Below, piece after piece: positions 6,404-12,770 of a DNA stretch of 13,261 nucleotides (position 1 is its first letter; the number at the start of each line of letters is the position of its first letter). The notes beneath the pieces are model-generated. The model worked only from the letters and a program-made list of their open reading frames with translations. It was not told the origin of the DNA and did not search any database. A program made the translations under genes and the position numbers. The DNA is taken from the NCBI GenBank assembly GCA_034437895.1, contig DAOTTO010000344.1, positions 1 through 13,261 on the forward strand. Reading direction: 5' to 3'. Origin of the DNA: JANRLJ01 sp034437895. Lineage in GTDB: Bacteria > Chloroflexota > Anaerolineae > Aggregatilineales > Phototrophicaceae.

Positions 6404-6430
6404 CACTGCCAATGACTGCCAATTTGCCAA
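6404..6430. repeat. Short direct repeats upstream of the membrane protein gene
   Basis: CACTGCCAAT (6404-6413) is followed at once by GACTGCCAAT (6414-6423) and a shorter TTGCCAA (6424-6430); another CACTGCCA lies at 6383-6390. The ten-base spacing is one helical turn. This could be a regulator binding site for the divergent membrane protein gene or hicBA, but it may also be chance. Confidence 0.35.
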
Positions 6431-6495
6431 AAAAAGAGGACAAAACTTCTCGCTAAGAAATTTGCGGACAGTAACGTGATATTTATTCCGCGCCG

Positions 6496-6524
6496 GTGCA
6501 AAGACACTCATACTCACATATAAT
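6496..6524 (+). promoter_or_regulatory. Candidate promoter for hicBA
   Basis: A perfect TATAAT (6519-6524) stands 83 bases before the hicB start, with a poor -35 (GTGCAA, 6496-6501) at 17-base spacing. The long untranslated leader is unusual, so another promoter closer to the gene is possible. Confidence 0.35.
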
Positions 6525-6606
6525 GAGCTACATAGCGCCTTAAACAGTCTTGAAGTGTGAACCTCAACTTTAGAGTAATGCTAAACATGAGAGAGGAACC
6601 AAACAA

Positions 6607-6876
6607 ATGTCACAACCCAGTGATACGCTGCAAGTTCTCGTAGAATATTATGATGGACAAGCGGAGGGTGATGACGGACATCCCTATTATGTCGCGTCTT
6701 GTGTTCAGATTGGCGCAGTCACGGACGGTCTTACCTTAGACGAGATGTTCAAAAATCTGCGTGAAGTAATCGCCTTAGCGCTCGAAGACGAGGACACTGT
6801 AGAGACCTATAATGTCGTGCCGAATCCTCGCGTGAGCATTAGGATGGAACTGCCAGATTATGCCCAGATTGCGTAG
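6607..6876 (+). CDS. hicB: HicB-like antitoxin
   Basis: 89-residue protein of the HicB partial-RNase-H-fold type that would bind and neutralise the neighbouring HicA. Seen: the N-terminal strand LQVLVEYYD, then GHPYYVASCVQIGAVTDGLTLDEMFKNLREVIALALE (24-60), which is the usual HicB pattern of two strands, a turn with DG and a helix beginning at TLDEM. The C-terminal 30 residues (VPNPRVSIRMELPDY) are strand-like. There is no separate ribbon-helix-helix or HTH DNA-binding domain, so autoregulation would need another partner or this is a minimal HicB. GAGAGGA lies 9 bases before the ATG. It overlaps hicA by 17 bases. Confidence 0.85.
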   Translation: MSQPSDTLQVLVEYYDGQAEGDDGHPYYVASCVQIGAVTDGLTLDEMFKNLREVIALALEDEDTVETYNVVPNPRVSIRMELPDYAQIA

Positions 6877-7108
6877 ATTATCTGGCGCAGAGATCATCAA
6901 GATACTGGAGTCCTTTGGATTTGATGTAATTAGCATTAAGGGGAGCCATCACAAACTGCGGCGGATTGTTGATGACAAAAAACAGACGCTTCATGTGCCG
7001 GTTCACAGCAGCAAACCCATTTCAACAGGCACCTTAAGTTCAATCTATAAAGCGGCCTGCGCTTATATTCCTGAGGATGACCTTCATCCTTATTTTTACG
7101 GCGACTAA
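6860..7108 (+). CDS. hicA: HicA-like mRNA interferase toxin
   Basis: 82-residue double-stranded-RNA-binding-fold toxin that cleaves mRNA when its antitoxin is lost. The family signature is clear: LSGAEIIKILESFGFDVISIKGSHHKLRR (8-35) with the catalytic histidine in GSHH (His30, or His31), then LHVPVHSSKPISTGTLSSIYKAA (50-72), the HicA PxHxxKxxxxGTLxxIxK-type end motif. It starts inside hicB (17-base overlap), as usual for a co-translated pair. The antitoxin comes first, so this is hicBA order rather than hicAB. All motif residues are present, so the toxin is probably intact. Confidence 0.92.
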   Translation: MPRLRRLSGAEIIKILESFGFDVISIKGSHHKLRRIVDDKKQTLHVPVHSSKPISTGTLSSIYKAACAYIPEDDLHPYFYGD

Positions 7109-7134
7109 AAAGTAAGTCTACTATAGAAAATTAG

Positions 7135-7165
7135 CCTGATTGTTTAGCGATCAAACTGAATCAGG
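7135..7165 (-). terminator. Possible terminator at the end of recJ
   Basis: CCTGATT/AATCAGG arms (7135-7141 and 7159-7165), extended by GTTT/AAAC after a 2-base bulge, form a hairpin that contains the recJ stop codon. On the minus strand CTAATTTTC follows, a weak U-tract. It lies between convergent hicA and recJ and might also slow hicA transcripts, but lacks a good U-tract in that direction. Confidence 0.4.
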
Positions 7166-9639
7166 GAATCTTTATCCGCCCGTTTGAAGTAAGCCCGATA
7201 ATTGGCGGTTTCTTTAAGCAGTTCTGCAAGGCGTGCTGTCGTCGCGCTTAGTTTGTCTTTTTCTTCCTTGCCTGTACCGTCTGCAAGGGTGATTAAATGG
7301 CCTTTGTCCTGTGCAATCATGATGTGTCCCCGCGCCGCCATCCAATCGAGTCCGGCGCGAGCGGTTGTAGGACGATGTGCGACAGCCGCCGCAAGTTCAT
7401 CTAAATCCACTTCGCCGCCGCGTTGGTTGAGCGCGAATTTGATCGCACCTGCGAAGTGCTGCAAAAACGTTTGTACGGCATCTGTGCCGGGGTTGAAAGC
7501 GAACAAAATTACTTTTGCCGGATTGACGATTTCCAGCGCGGCGCGATATTCAGCAGCGCTTGGCGGCGTGTTCCAGATCACGAGCGTGGGCGCGGGGCGG
7601 AGCTGGTGGCGCATTTTGGCTTCGAGATTGGGCGGCGTTTTGCCTTCCCCCCAGATCATCCTATTTGTGATTTCGGCTTGCGCCAGTATTTGTAAAGCCG
7701 CTGCCGAATCGCTCATATCCCGATAATCCAGAATTTCGACTGAGGCGCGTTGGCTGAACGTCTGCGGCTCTTCATCGACTGGACGGGCATCCACCCATTC
7801 AAGCTGCACCTCACGCTTACCTTGAAAGTCATTGATCCGAACCGTATAAGCCAGATCAAATCGGCCTTTGGGGATCGACTCTGGTTCGGCCTGCCACCAT
7901 AACACGCTGGCGACATCACCGTCTTCATCCTCGACGGTCAGACGGAGATGATCGCCTGTGCGCCCAATCGTACGTTGGTTCTTGAGTGTGATCTTTTCCG
8001 TCGCCAAAATCAGCGGCGGATTGCCGGGGCCAAATGGCGCGAGGCGATCTAAAGATTCGATAAGCTGCGGCGTGATTTCCGACAGTGGTAGATAACCGTC
8101 AATCCGAAGTGTGGGAGTCGTATCGGCGGCACCCGGCAGCGCTTTGATCGTGCGCGAGAGGGCGCGGCGTAAATCAGCGATACGTTCTAACGGCAAACTA
8201 AGTCCTGCTGCCATCGTGTGTCCGCCGAAAGTCGTCAGCATGTCCTGATTTTGTGCCAACGCCGCCGTGATGTCGATCCCACTGATGGAACGTGCCGATC
8301 CCCGCGCCAGAGGCTCATTAGGAGCAGTAGTCAGCAAAATCACGGGGCGGCTGTAACGCTCGACTAAGCGGCTGGCGACAATACCGATAATGCCACCGGG
8401 CCAACCCTCATGGCTCAAAATCAAGACCGACGAGTTTAGTAACATTGGGTCGCGCTCGATTTGTGCTATCGCCGCTTTAAGGACGTGATCAGACTCCATC
8501 CGACGCTCGTTGTTCAGTCCTTCTACGCGGTTGGCAAGAATACGGGCGGTTTCGAGATCGGTGGTCGTCAGCAGTTCGACGGCGACGTTGGCATCATCCA
8601 GCCGTCCGAGCGCATTCAAACGCGGCCCCAAGGCGAAACCGATATGGCCTTCGTTGAGTTGCAGCGGATTAATGCCTGCTTGCTCAATCATCACACGCAG
8701 ACCGAGCCGTTCCGTCTGGCGTAAAAGGGCTAACCCTCGCTGGAGCAAATAGCGTGTATCCTCGATTTGTTCCGCCACATCCGCCACGATGCCTAGCGCG
8801 ACGAGATCGAGATATTTTGATAGTACTACATCATTGAGATCGTAGGGGCGATTTGGCGTAGTGTCATTGAGATCGTAGGGGCGATTTGGCGTAGTGTCAT
8901 TAAGATCGTAGGGGCGATTTGGCGTAGTGTCATTGAGATCGTAGGGGCGATTCGGCGTAGAGTCGTTGAGATCGTAGGGGCGACTCGCCGAGTCGCCCCT
9001 ACCTAACATGATTTGATAAAGCCCTTCCACCACTTTATACGCACAGCCCACGCCGGGGAGGGTTCGCAGCGGATGGCCTACAGGCAAGCGCTGCGGATTG
9101 ACGGCGGCATACGCGGCGGGAAGTTCGGGTGGCAGCAGATGATGATCGGTGATGATGACATCCACGCCGCGAGTATTGGCATAATCAATCGCTTCATGCG
9201 CGGAGATGCCCGTATCACAGGTTATGACGAGATTCACACCGGAGTCGATCAGTTGCCCCAACTTCGGGATGTAAACGCCGTGTCCTTCGGTGTGGCGGTT
9301 GGGAATGTAATAAACGACATCCGCGCCGAGTTCGCGCAGGGCAGAGACGAGCAGGGCAGTCGATGTTTGCCCATCGACATCAAAATCGCCCCAAATGAGG
9401 ATGCGTTCTTTTTCCTGTATGGCGCGTTGAATCCGTTCAACCGCTTTTTCCATATCGGGCAGATCAAAGGGCGAGGCAGGCATATAAGCGGCAGGATCAA
9501 GAAAGGCTTGGGCGGCGTGTGGATCGATGATGCCGCGTCGTGCCAGAGTCGCCGCGAGGAGGGGATGCCCACCGATCAGTGCTGCAAATTCTGGCGTAAC
9601 AAGCGCGGGCTGCGGATTAATCCACGTTTTCACGCTCAA
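7144..9639 (-). CDS. recJ: RecJ single-stranded-DNA-specific 5'-3' exonuclease with in-frame repeat insertion
   Basis: 831-residue DHH-family exonuclease used in recombination and mismatch or base-excision repair. Domain order: DHH domain with GDFDVDG (84-90; Asp85, 87, 89), IPNRHTEGHGV (112-122), CDTG (141-144) and DHH itself (165-167); LDLVALGIVADV (278-289); LGPRLNALGRL (338-348); DHHA1 domain with LSHEGWPGGIIGIVASRL (408-425) and GGHTMAAG (472-479); an OB-fold around 545-620; and a C-terminal extension with a likely winged helix near 735-785. All catalytic motifs are intact. The oddity is residues 214-272, inserted between GLYQIM and YLDLVALG: it begins with the translated palindrome and continues as five RPYDLND-type units. 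The start is TTG at 9639, in a TTGA overlap with the upstream stop; GTG two codons later is an alternative. Confidence 0.95.
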   Translation of the reverse strand: MSVKTWINPQPALVTPEFAALIGGHPLLAATLARRGIIDPHAAQAFLDPAAYMPASPFDLPDMEKAVERIQRAIQEKERILIWGDFDVDGQTSTALLVSALRELGADVVYYIPNRHTEGHGVYIPKLGQLIDSGVNLVITCDTGISAHEAIDYANTRGVDVIITDHHLLPPELPAAYAAVNPQRLPVGHPLRTLPGVGCAYKVVEGLYQIMLGRGDSASRPYDLNDSTPNRPYDLNDTTPNRPYDLNDTTPNRPYDLNDTTPNRPYDLNDVVLSKYLDLVALGIVADVAEQIEDTRYLLQRGLALLRQTERLGLRVMIEQAGINPLQLNEGHIGFALGPRLNALGRLDDANVAVELLTTTDLETARILANRVEGLNNERRMESDHVLKAAIAQIERDPMLLNSSVLILSHEGWPGGIIGIVASRLVERYSRPVILLTTAPNEPLARGSARSISGIDITAALAQNQDMLTTFGGHTMAAGLSLPLERIADLRRALSRTIKALPGAADTTPTLRIDGYLPLSEITPQLIESLDRLAPFGPGNPPLILATEKITLKNQRTIGRTGDHLRLTVEDEDGDVASVLWWQAEPESIPKGRFDLAYTVRINDFQGKREVQLEWVDARPVDEEPQTFSQRASVEILDYRDMSDSAAALQILAQAEITNRMIWGEGKTPPNLEAKMRHQLRPAPTLVIWNTPPSAAEYRAALEIVNPAKVILFAFNPGTDAVQTFLQHFAGAIKFALNQRGGEVDLDELAAAVAHRPTTARAGLDWMAARGHIMIAQDKGHLITLADGTGKEEKDKLSATTARLAELLKETANYRAYFKRADKDSLIQFDR
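8832..9002. repeat. 33-base tandem repeat array inside recJ
   Basis: GTAGGGGCGA recurs at 8842, 8875, 8908, 8941 and 8974, exactly every 33 bases. Four full units (8832-8963) are followed by a fifth that runs into a perfect palindrome. The period is a multiple of three, and each unit encodes the 11 residues RPYDLNDTTPN on the minus strand. Units differ by only one to three bases. The two inner units are almost identical, which points to recent expansion. Confidence 0.95.
8974..9002. repeat. 29-base perfect palindrome, copy 2, inside recJ coding sequence
   Basis: Arms GTAGGGGCGACTC and its complement around GCC; identical to the intergenic copy at 5872-5900 but for the central base. Read on the minus strand it is open in the recJ frame and encodes about GRGDSASRPY. 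It forms the right-hand end of the tandem array, whose units each contain one partial arm. Confidence 0.93.
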
Positions 9640-10460
9640 AACTCGACTTCCGCAATCTGATCGAAGTTGAAATCCAGATCAAAGCCGCTTTCTGCTTCCA
9701 AGTCTTCTTTTTCCTCAAAATCCCCTGCTTCTACGCCGCGCCGACACAACGAGCGATAAACACAAAAACGGCATTTACGCTCGTCGGGAGTCAAGTCAAA
9801 GACAGTGCGCGTACTGATCTCTTCAATCAGATGATCTAAAACCTGCTCATCTTGCGTCAATTGAAACGCATCATAAGCGAATCGTTCCGGGCGCTTCGGC
9901 TCTTCCGCGAACCAGTAAATCATCTCGATTTGTTCCGGCTGCAAGGGCTGACCGCCGTTAAGCTGTGTTCCGGCTTGCGCCAGTACATAAGGATAGACCA
10001 GCGTCTGCATTCGACGGGCGAGGTCTTCGCGCTTTGGACGTTTTAAGGCGGTCTTCCAATCGACGATCATAGCTTTTTGACCCGGTTCGATGGCGATTAG
10101 GTCATATTTCGCCAAAAGACGATACGAACCGATGGGAGTGGAAAGGCTGATTTCTGGATAGCACTGTGAGGGGAGGCTGCTCAAAATATCCGAGCGCAAA
10201 AAACGCTCCCACCACTCGCGCAGCGGATTTTCTTTGGCAGTCTGCGAGATCGCTTCCGCTGGAACACCCATGAGATACTGCTGAATCAGGTGATGAAAAG
10301 CCGCGCCCTGCCGCATGTGATATTCGCGCTCAGCAATCGGCTCGGTTTCGACGGCAGGCCATTTAAGTTTTTGCAGGTAACGCAGTTCAAAGCGCCGCGC
10401 ACATTCGACATAATCCTGCAAATTACTCTGCGAAAATTGAAAATTAGCGGGGAAGGTCAT
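9636..10460 (-). CDS. Cas4/AddB-like PD-(D/E)XK nuclease with Fe-S cluster signature
   Basis: 274-residue stand-alone nuclease of the RecB/AddB/Cas4 group (PDDEXK_1 type). Seen: N-terminal FSQSNLQDYVECARRFELRYL (9-29), the usual S-x-L-x-x-Y-x-x-C start; GAAFHHLIQQYL (His56); LLAKYDLIAIEPGQKAMIVDWKTA with metal-binding Asp120, Asp134 and Lys136; RMQTLVYPYVL with Gln152; and four cysteines arranged Cys20 ... Cys230-x2-Cys233-x5-Cys239, as in the 4Fe-4S cluster of AddB and Cas4. The tail is very acidic (248-274). A longer reading from 10559 runs into the upstream gene; the ATG at 10460, with a 17-base overlap, starts right at the conserved domain. No cas1/cas2 or helicase is nearby, so it is not called Cas4. 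It overlaps recJ by 4 bases, suggesting joint expression and work in DNA end processing. Confidence 0.88.
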   Translation of the reverse strand: MTFPANFQFSQSNLQDYVECARRFELRYLQKLKWPAVETEPIAEREYHMRQGAAFHHLIQQYLMGVPAEAISQTAKENPLREWWERFLRSDILSSLPSQCYPEISLSTPIGSYRLLAKYDLIAIEPGQKAMIVDWKTALKRPKREDLARRMQTLVYPYVLAQAGTQLNGGQPLQPEQIEMIYWFAEEPKRPERFAYDAFQLTQDEQVLDHLIEEISTRTVFDLTPDERKCRFCVYRSLCRRGVEAGDFEEKEDLEAESGFDLDFNFDQIAEVEF

Positions 10461-10860
10461 TTTTTTCGTTGGCCTCAGCGAATTTTGCCCACCATACTTT
10501 GATTTCTGCGAGAAGTGACTTTGTTTTTGCGCCCATGTAAGGCACGAATGTTTCTTCATCTGTACCGGATTTTATTAAATCTTCAAGGAAGCCTGTGCGA
10601 ATAAGTGCTAAGATATCTTCATCATCTGTATTGGCACATTGTTCTATAAAGAAAAAAGCGCGTTGGAGGAGCGTATCATGAGCTGGCTTATGCTGGACAA
10701 CTTCGCGTAAAAATTGGACAAAGGGCAGCCCAAAGATCACGTACTGTGCCTCTTCGCCAAAGGCCTCTCTTTTTTGATCGTAGATCGCTTTGTATTCGGG
10801 GATATGCTCAATCAATTGGGCTGCGGCGTTTTCAAATGTAATTTGTTTAACTTGTGCCAT
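10444..10860 (-). CDS. Unrecognised soluble, mostly helical protein
   Basis: 138 residues, no signal peptide or membrane segment, predicted mostly alpha-helical. Features: IEHIPEYKAIYDQKREAFGEEAQYVIFG (18-44), an aromatic-rich middle with RAFFFIEQCANTDDEDILALI (68-87), and EETFVPYMGAKTKSLLAEIKVWWAKF (102-127). The FIE then helical then YMGxxTKxLL layout reminds me of small immunity-like or SMI1-neighbour proteins, but I cannot name a family. A GAGGAATAAGG ribosome site lies just before the ATG, inside the end of the gene upstream (3-base gap). It overlaps the nuclease gene downstream by 17 bases, so it is in the same operon and may be translationally coupled to it. Confidence 0.7.
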   Translation of the reverse strand: MAQVKQITFENAAAQLIEHIPEYKAIYDQKREAFGEEAQYVIFGLPFVQFLREVVQHKPAHDTLLQRAFFFIEQCANTDDEDILALIRTGFLEDLIKSGTDEETFVPYMGAKTKSLLAEIKVWWAKFAEANEKNDLPR

Positions 10861-10863
10861 TCC

Positions 10864-11241
10864 TTATTCCTCACGCCATATTTCGATTTGAAGCGCATCA
10901 GCAAGATCATTGTACAAAAGAATGGCGGCTGGGCGATCAACTGAATCGCGGTTTTTGCGTTTTTCCAGCCAATTACGGAGCGATTTTAGAATTAATTGCC
11001 CCTTTTTGACATGATTTTTGCCTTTAACTTGCTCAATTGTGCCTAATTCAAAACGCACAGTATCTGCCAACGTTTCCCCGATAATCGCATTCGCATAATA
11101 CATAATATTAACCAAATCACGTAAATCTTGGTCTTCGGTCACAAATGGTTTGGGCGGGCTTTTGATGTACTGAGATTCATCAATGGCTGGCGAGTTTTTC
11201 TTTTTGACGCGGCGTTTGCGTTTTCCGCCGTTTGATGTCAT
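10864..11241 (-). CDS. Unrecognised small basic protein
   Basis: 125 residues. The first 16 are extremely basic (KRKRRVKKK at 7-15), fitting nucleic-acid binding, and the 17-35 stretch is probably disordered. A helical domain follows: DLRDLVNIMYYANAIIGETLADTVRFELGTIEQVKGKNHVKKG (39-81), LKSLRNWLEKRKNRDS (85-100) and DRPAAILLYNDLADALQIEIWREE (102-125). I do not recognise the family and see no nuclease motif. It starts in an ATGA overlap with the Uma2 gene stop and ends 3 bases before the next gene. Its size and its place next to another small unknown suggest a pair, perhaps partners, but this is only context. Confidence 0.7.
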   Translation of the reverse strand: MTSNGGKRKRRVKKKNSPAIDESQYIKSPPKPFVTEDQDLRDLVNIMYYANAIIGETLADTVRFELGTIEQVKGKNHVKKGQLILKSLRNWLEKRKNRDSVDRPAAILLYNDLADALQIEIWREE

Positions 11242-11849
11242 TCAATCGTCGCTTTCGCCTGCTTTTGCGCCCACGCGGGGAGGGCGAAAACGGTCTCTAC
11301 ACTGAGTTCAATGCCGGGAAATAATTCTTCCAAGTCGATCTTGCCTGCCCGATAAATTCGGGAAATCTCTGGTTGTTCACGCCGATATTGATGGACTTCT
11401 CGCGCTTTGGGATAAGCGACCAGCACTTGTACTGTGCCTTTTTCTAAATAAGTCCGCACTTTGGTTTGTATGTCGTCAGCATCATCGCCGGGGGAAAACA
11501 CTTCAACAGCGAAATCTGGAATGCCTGGATGTGGCTTGGAAATGTCAAAATCGGCGGGTAAATTTTCTTTGTAGATGAAGGATACATCTGGCATGAATGA
11601 ATCTTTGAGATTGCGTGTTGGCGAGAACATCAGGTACGTGACCCCATCTGGCAGAACTGCGCCTATGTCATGAGCCACAACATAAGGATCAAGCACACGC
11701 TGAATATTGATAGCGATGAATCCATGCTGAACACCAGCCGCTGCCATTTCTTTGATCTCTCCATTGATGATTTCAACGCGAATATCGCCACGCATTCTGA
11801 GCAGGTCATCTAGCGTAATGGCGTTTTCCTCAAACGTAATTTCTGCCAT
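11238..11849 (-). CDS. Uma2-family (DUF820) restriction-endonuclease-fold protein
   Basis: 203 residues of the Uma2 family, abundant in Cyanobacteria and Chloroflexota and of unclear role, with a PD-(D/E)XK-type fold. Seen: LDDLLRMRGDIRVEIINGEIKEM (13-35), PDVSFIYKE (Asp88), the catalytic-like PDFAVEVFSPGDDADDIQTKVRTYLEKG (111-138; Asp112, Glu116, Lys130), and LVAYPKAREVHQYR (143-156). All expected acidic and basic residues are present, so it is probably active or at least not decayed. It is the first gene of the tight five-gene minus-strand run ending in recJ. The ATG at 11849 is preceded by an AGAG site. Confidence 0.9.
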   Translation of the reverse strand: MAEITFEENAITLDDLLRMRGDIRVEIINGEIKEMAAAGVQHGFIAINIQRVLDPYVVAHDIGAVLPDGVTYLMFSPTRNLKDSFMPDVSFIYKENLPADFDISKPHPGIPDFAVEVFSPGDDADDIQTKVRTYLEKGTVQVLVAYPKAREVHQYRREQPEISRIYRAGKIDLEELFPGIELSVETVFALPAWAQKQAKATIE

Positions 11850-11959
11850 TTTTAATTCTCTGTGCCTTCTATAGCCCTATGATTCAATTTTAACATTTTT
11901 TAGCAAGTTACATGGGATAGTTTGTCGCATTCTGGTATATTTATAAATACAATATAATC

Positions 11960-11989
11960 TTAATTAAATCGAATTAAATAATCCGATTT
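11960..11989. promoter_or_regulatory. Overlapping inverted repeats, candidate operator
   Basis: TTAATT-N6-AATTAA (11960-11977) overlaps AAATCG-N12-CGATTT (11966-11989). The second ends at the -35 box of the promoter for the HTH gene downstream, so it is a natural site for autoregulation. The region is AT-rich, which raises the chance of accidental symmetry. Confidence 0.45.
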
Positions 11990-12016
11990 GACGAAATAGA
12001 ATATATAGGATATTCT
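11988..12016 (+). promoter_or_regulatory. Promoter of the HTH-gene operon
   Basis: TTGACG (11988-11993), a 17-base spacer and TATTCT (12011-12016), five and four matches to consensus. TAAGGG at 12018-12023 gives the ribosome site 9 bases before the ATG, so the transcript leader would be very short. Confidence 0.6.
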
Positions 12017-12032
12017 GTAAGGGTAATGATCA

Positions 12033-12260
12033 ATGCGAAAAATTGAGCTGAGAATCGATGAACTCATCAAAGAAAAAGAGAAAATAATCGGGCGTTCTAT
12101 CAGGCAGATGGATGTCTGCGCCGCGACAGGTATTCCACAGGGAACGCTTTCGCGTTACGTCAACGGCCACCTGATACGTTTCGATAAGGAAATTCTTGAA
12201 AAACTTATGCACTACTTCGATTGCGATTTAAATACGCTGTTCCGCTTTGTAGAACAATAA
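12033..12260 (+). CDS. Small Xre/Cro-CI-type HTH regulator
   Basis: 75 residues, essentially one HTH domain. After an N-terminal charged helix (1-20), the segment IRQMDVCAATGIPQGTLSRYVNG (23-45) gives the two core helices, with GTLSRY as the recognition helix, followed by FDKEILEKLMHYFDCDLNTLFRFVE (50-74), the standard ending of such domains. It has no sensor domain, so it probably represses its own promoter, and overlapping inverted repeats are present at the -35 box. Two small genes follow in the same direction, 11 bases and then an overlap away. Confidence 0.88.
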   Translation: MRKIELRIDELIKEKEKIIGRSIRQMDVCAATGIPQGTLSRYVNGHLIRFDKEILEKLMHYFDCDLNTLFRFVEQ

Positions 12261-12271
12261 AGGGCGTAGAA

Positions 12272-12553
12272 ATGACGACCAACAAATTACTGACGCGGAC
12301 GATTCTTGTGCTGCTATGGGCTATTTTCTTGCTTTGGATCTACGGCAAAGATCGTCAAACACGATCAGAACTCGAACAACAGCAAGAGAGAGAATTAGAA
12401 GAAGCCTTTGCTTTGGATACAGATTATCAAACAAGTATCCATACCCATCAACGAATTAGGCAGCAGCCAGACTATCAGATAATTCGCCGAAATATTAAAG
12501 AACAACAGCTTGACGAGATGATTGATAAAGCACTGGAGGAAATTGATGAATAG
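12272..12553 (+). CDS. Single-pass membrane protein with charged helical tail, unknown
   Basis: 93 residues: basic N-terminus, one hydrophobic segment (about 8-24, TRTILVLLWAIFLLWIYG), then a highly charged, coiled-coil-like helix (KDRQTRSELEQQQERELEEAF) and a helical C-terminus (IIRRNIKEQQLDEMIDKALEEIDE). The basic start and the absence of a cleavage site suggest a membrane anchor; which side the tail faces is not certain. A longer reading beginning at 12221 lies inside the HTH gene; the ATG at 12272 with AAAGGG upstream is preferred. No family recognised. The next gene overlaps its last 8 bases. Confidence 0.72.
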   Translation: MTTNKLLTRTILVLLWAIFLLWIYGKDRQTRSELEQQQERELEEAFALDTDYQTSIHTHQRIRQQPDYQIIRRNIKEQQLDEMIDKALEEIDE

Positions 12554-12770
12554 CAGCGATTATCAAGTTGAAGCGATCAAAAATCTAAAAATTGTCCTCA
12601 AATATATGTATAGCCCACGCCTTCGCGCTTTGATTGAAGAAGCGATTGAATATATTGAGAATGCTTACTGGCTGACCGATCATGAAATTGAAGAAGCCTA
12701 CAATGGGGCGATAGGTGGTTCAGCTTTTCCGGGTGATGAAGTTGGTTGGCTGCCGGACGACTTTGATTAA
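12546..12770 (+). CDS. Small acidic protein, unknown
   Basis: 74 residues, two probable helices (YQVEAIKNLKIVLKYMYSP, 6-24, and RLRALIEEAIEYIENAYWLTDHEIEEAY, 25-52), then a glycine/proline tail ending GDEVGWLPDDFD. The ATG at 12546 stands 8 bases after GGAGG, the best ribosome site in this operon; the in-frame ATG at 12522 lacks one. It overlaps the preceding gene by 8 bases, and its stop shares TTAA with the stop of the convergent ligase gene. No family recognised. The strong start and overlaps make it a real gene despite its size. Confidence 0.7.
   Translation: MNSSDYQVEAIKNLKIVLKYMYSPRLRALIEEAIEYIENAYWLTDHEIEEAYNGAIGGSAFPGDEVGWLPDDFD

Noticed and set aside
8832..9002. CRISPR-like array with 33-base period
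   Set aside because: The whole 33-base unit repeats, so there are no unique spacers. It is in frame within recJ and no cas1/cas2 gene is present.
9013..9660. 215-residue plus-strand ORF opposite recJ
   Set aside because: Antisense shadow of the DHH domain coding sequence; the composition is that of an antisense frame.
9636..10460. Calling the Fe-S nuclease a CRISPR Cas4
   Set aside because: No other cas gene or repeat array is in the window; the same cysteine layout occurs in AddB and in stand-alone nucleases.
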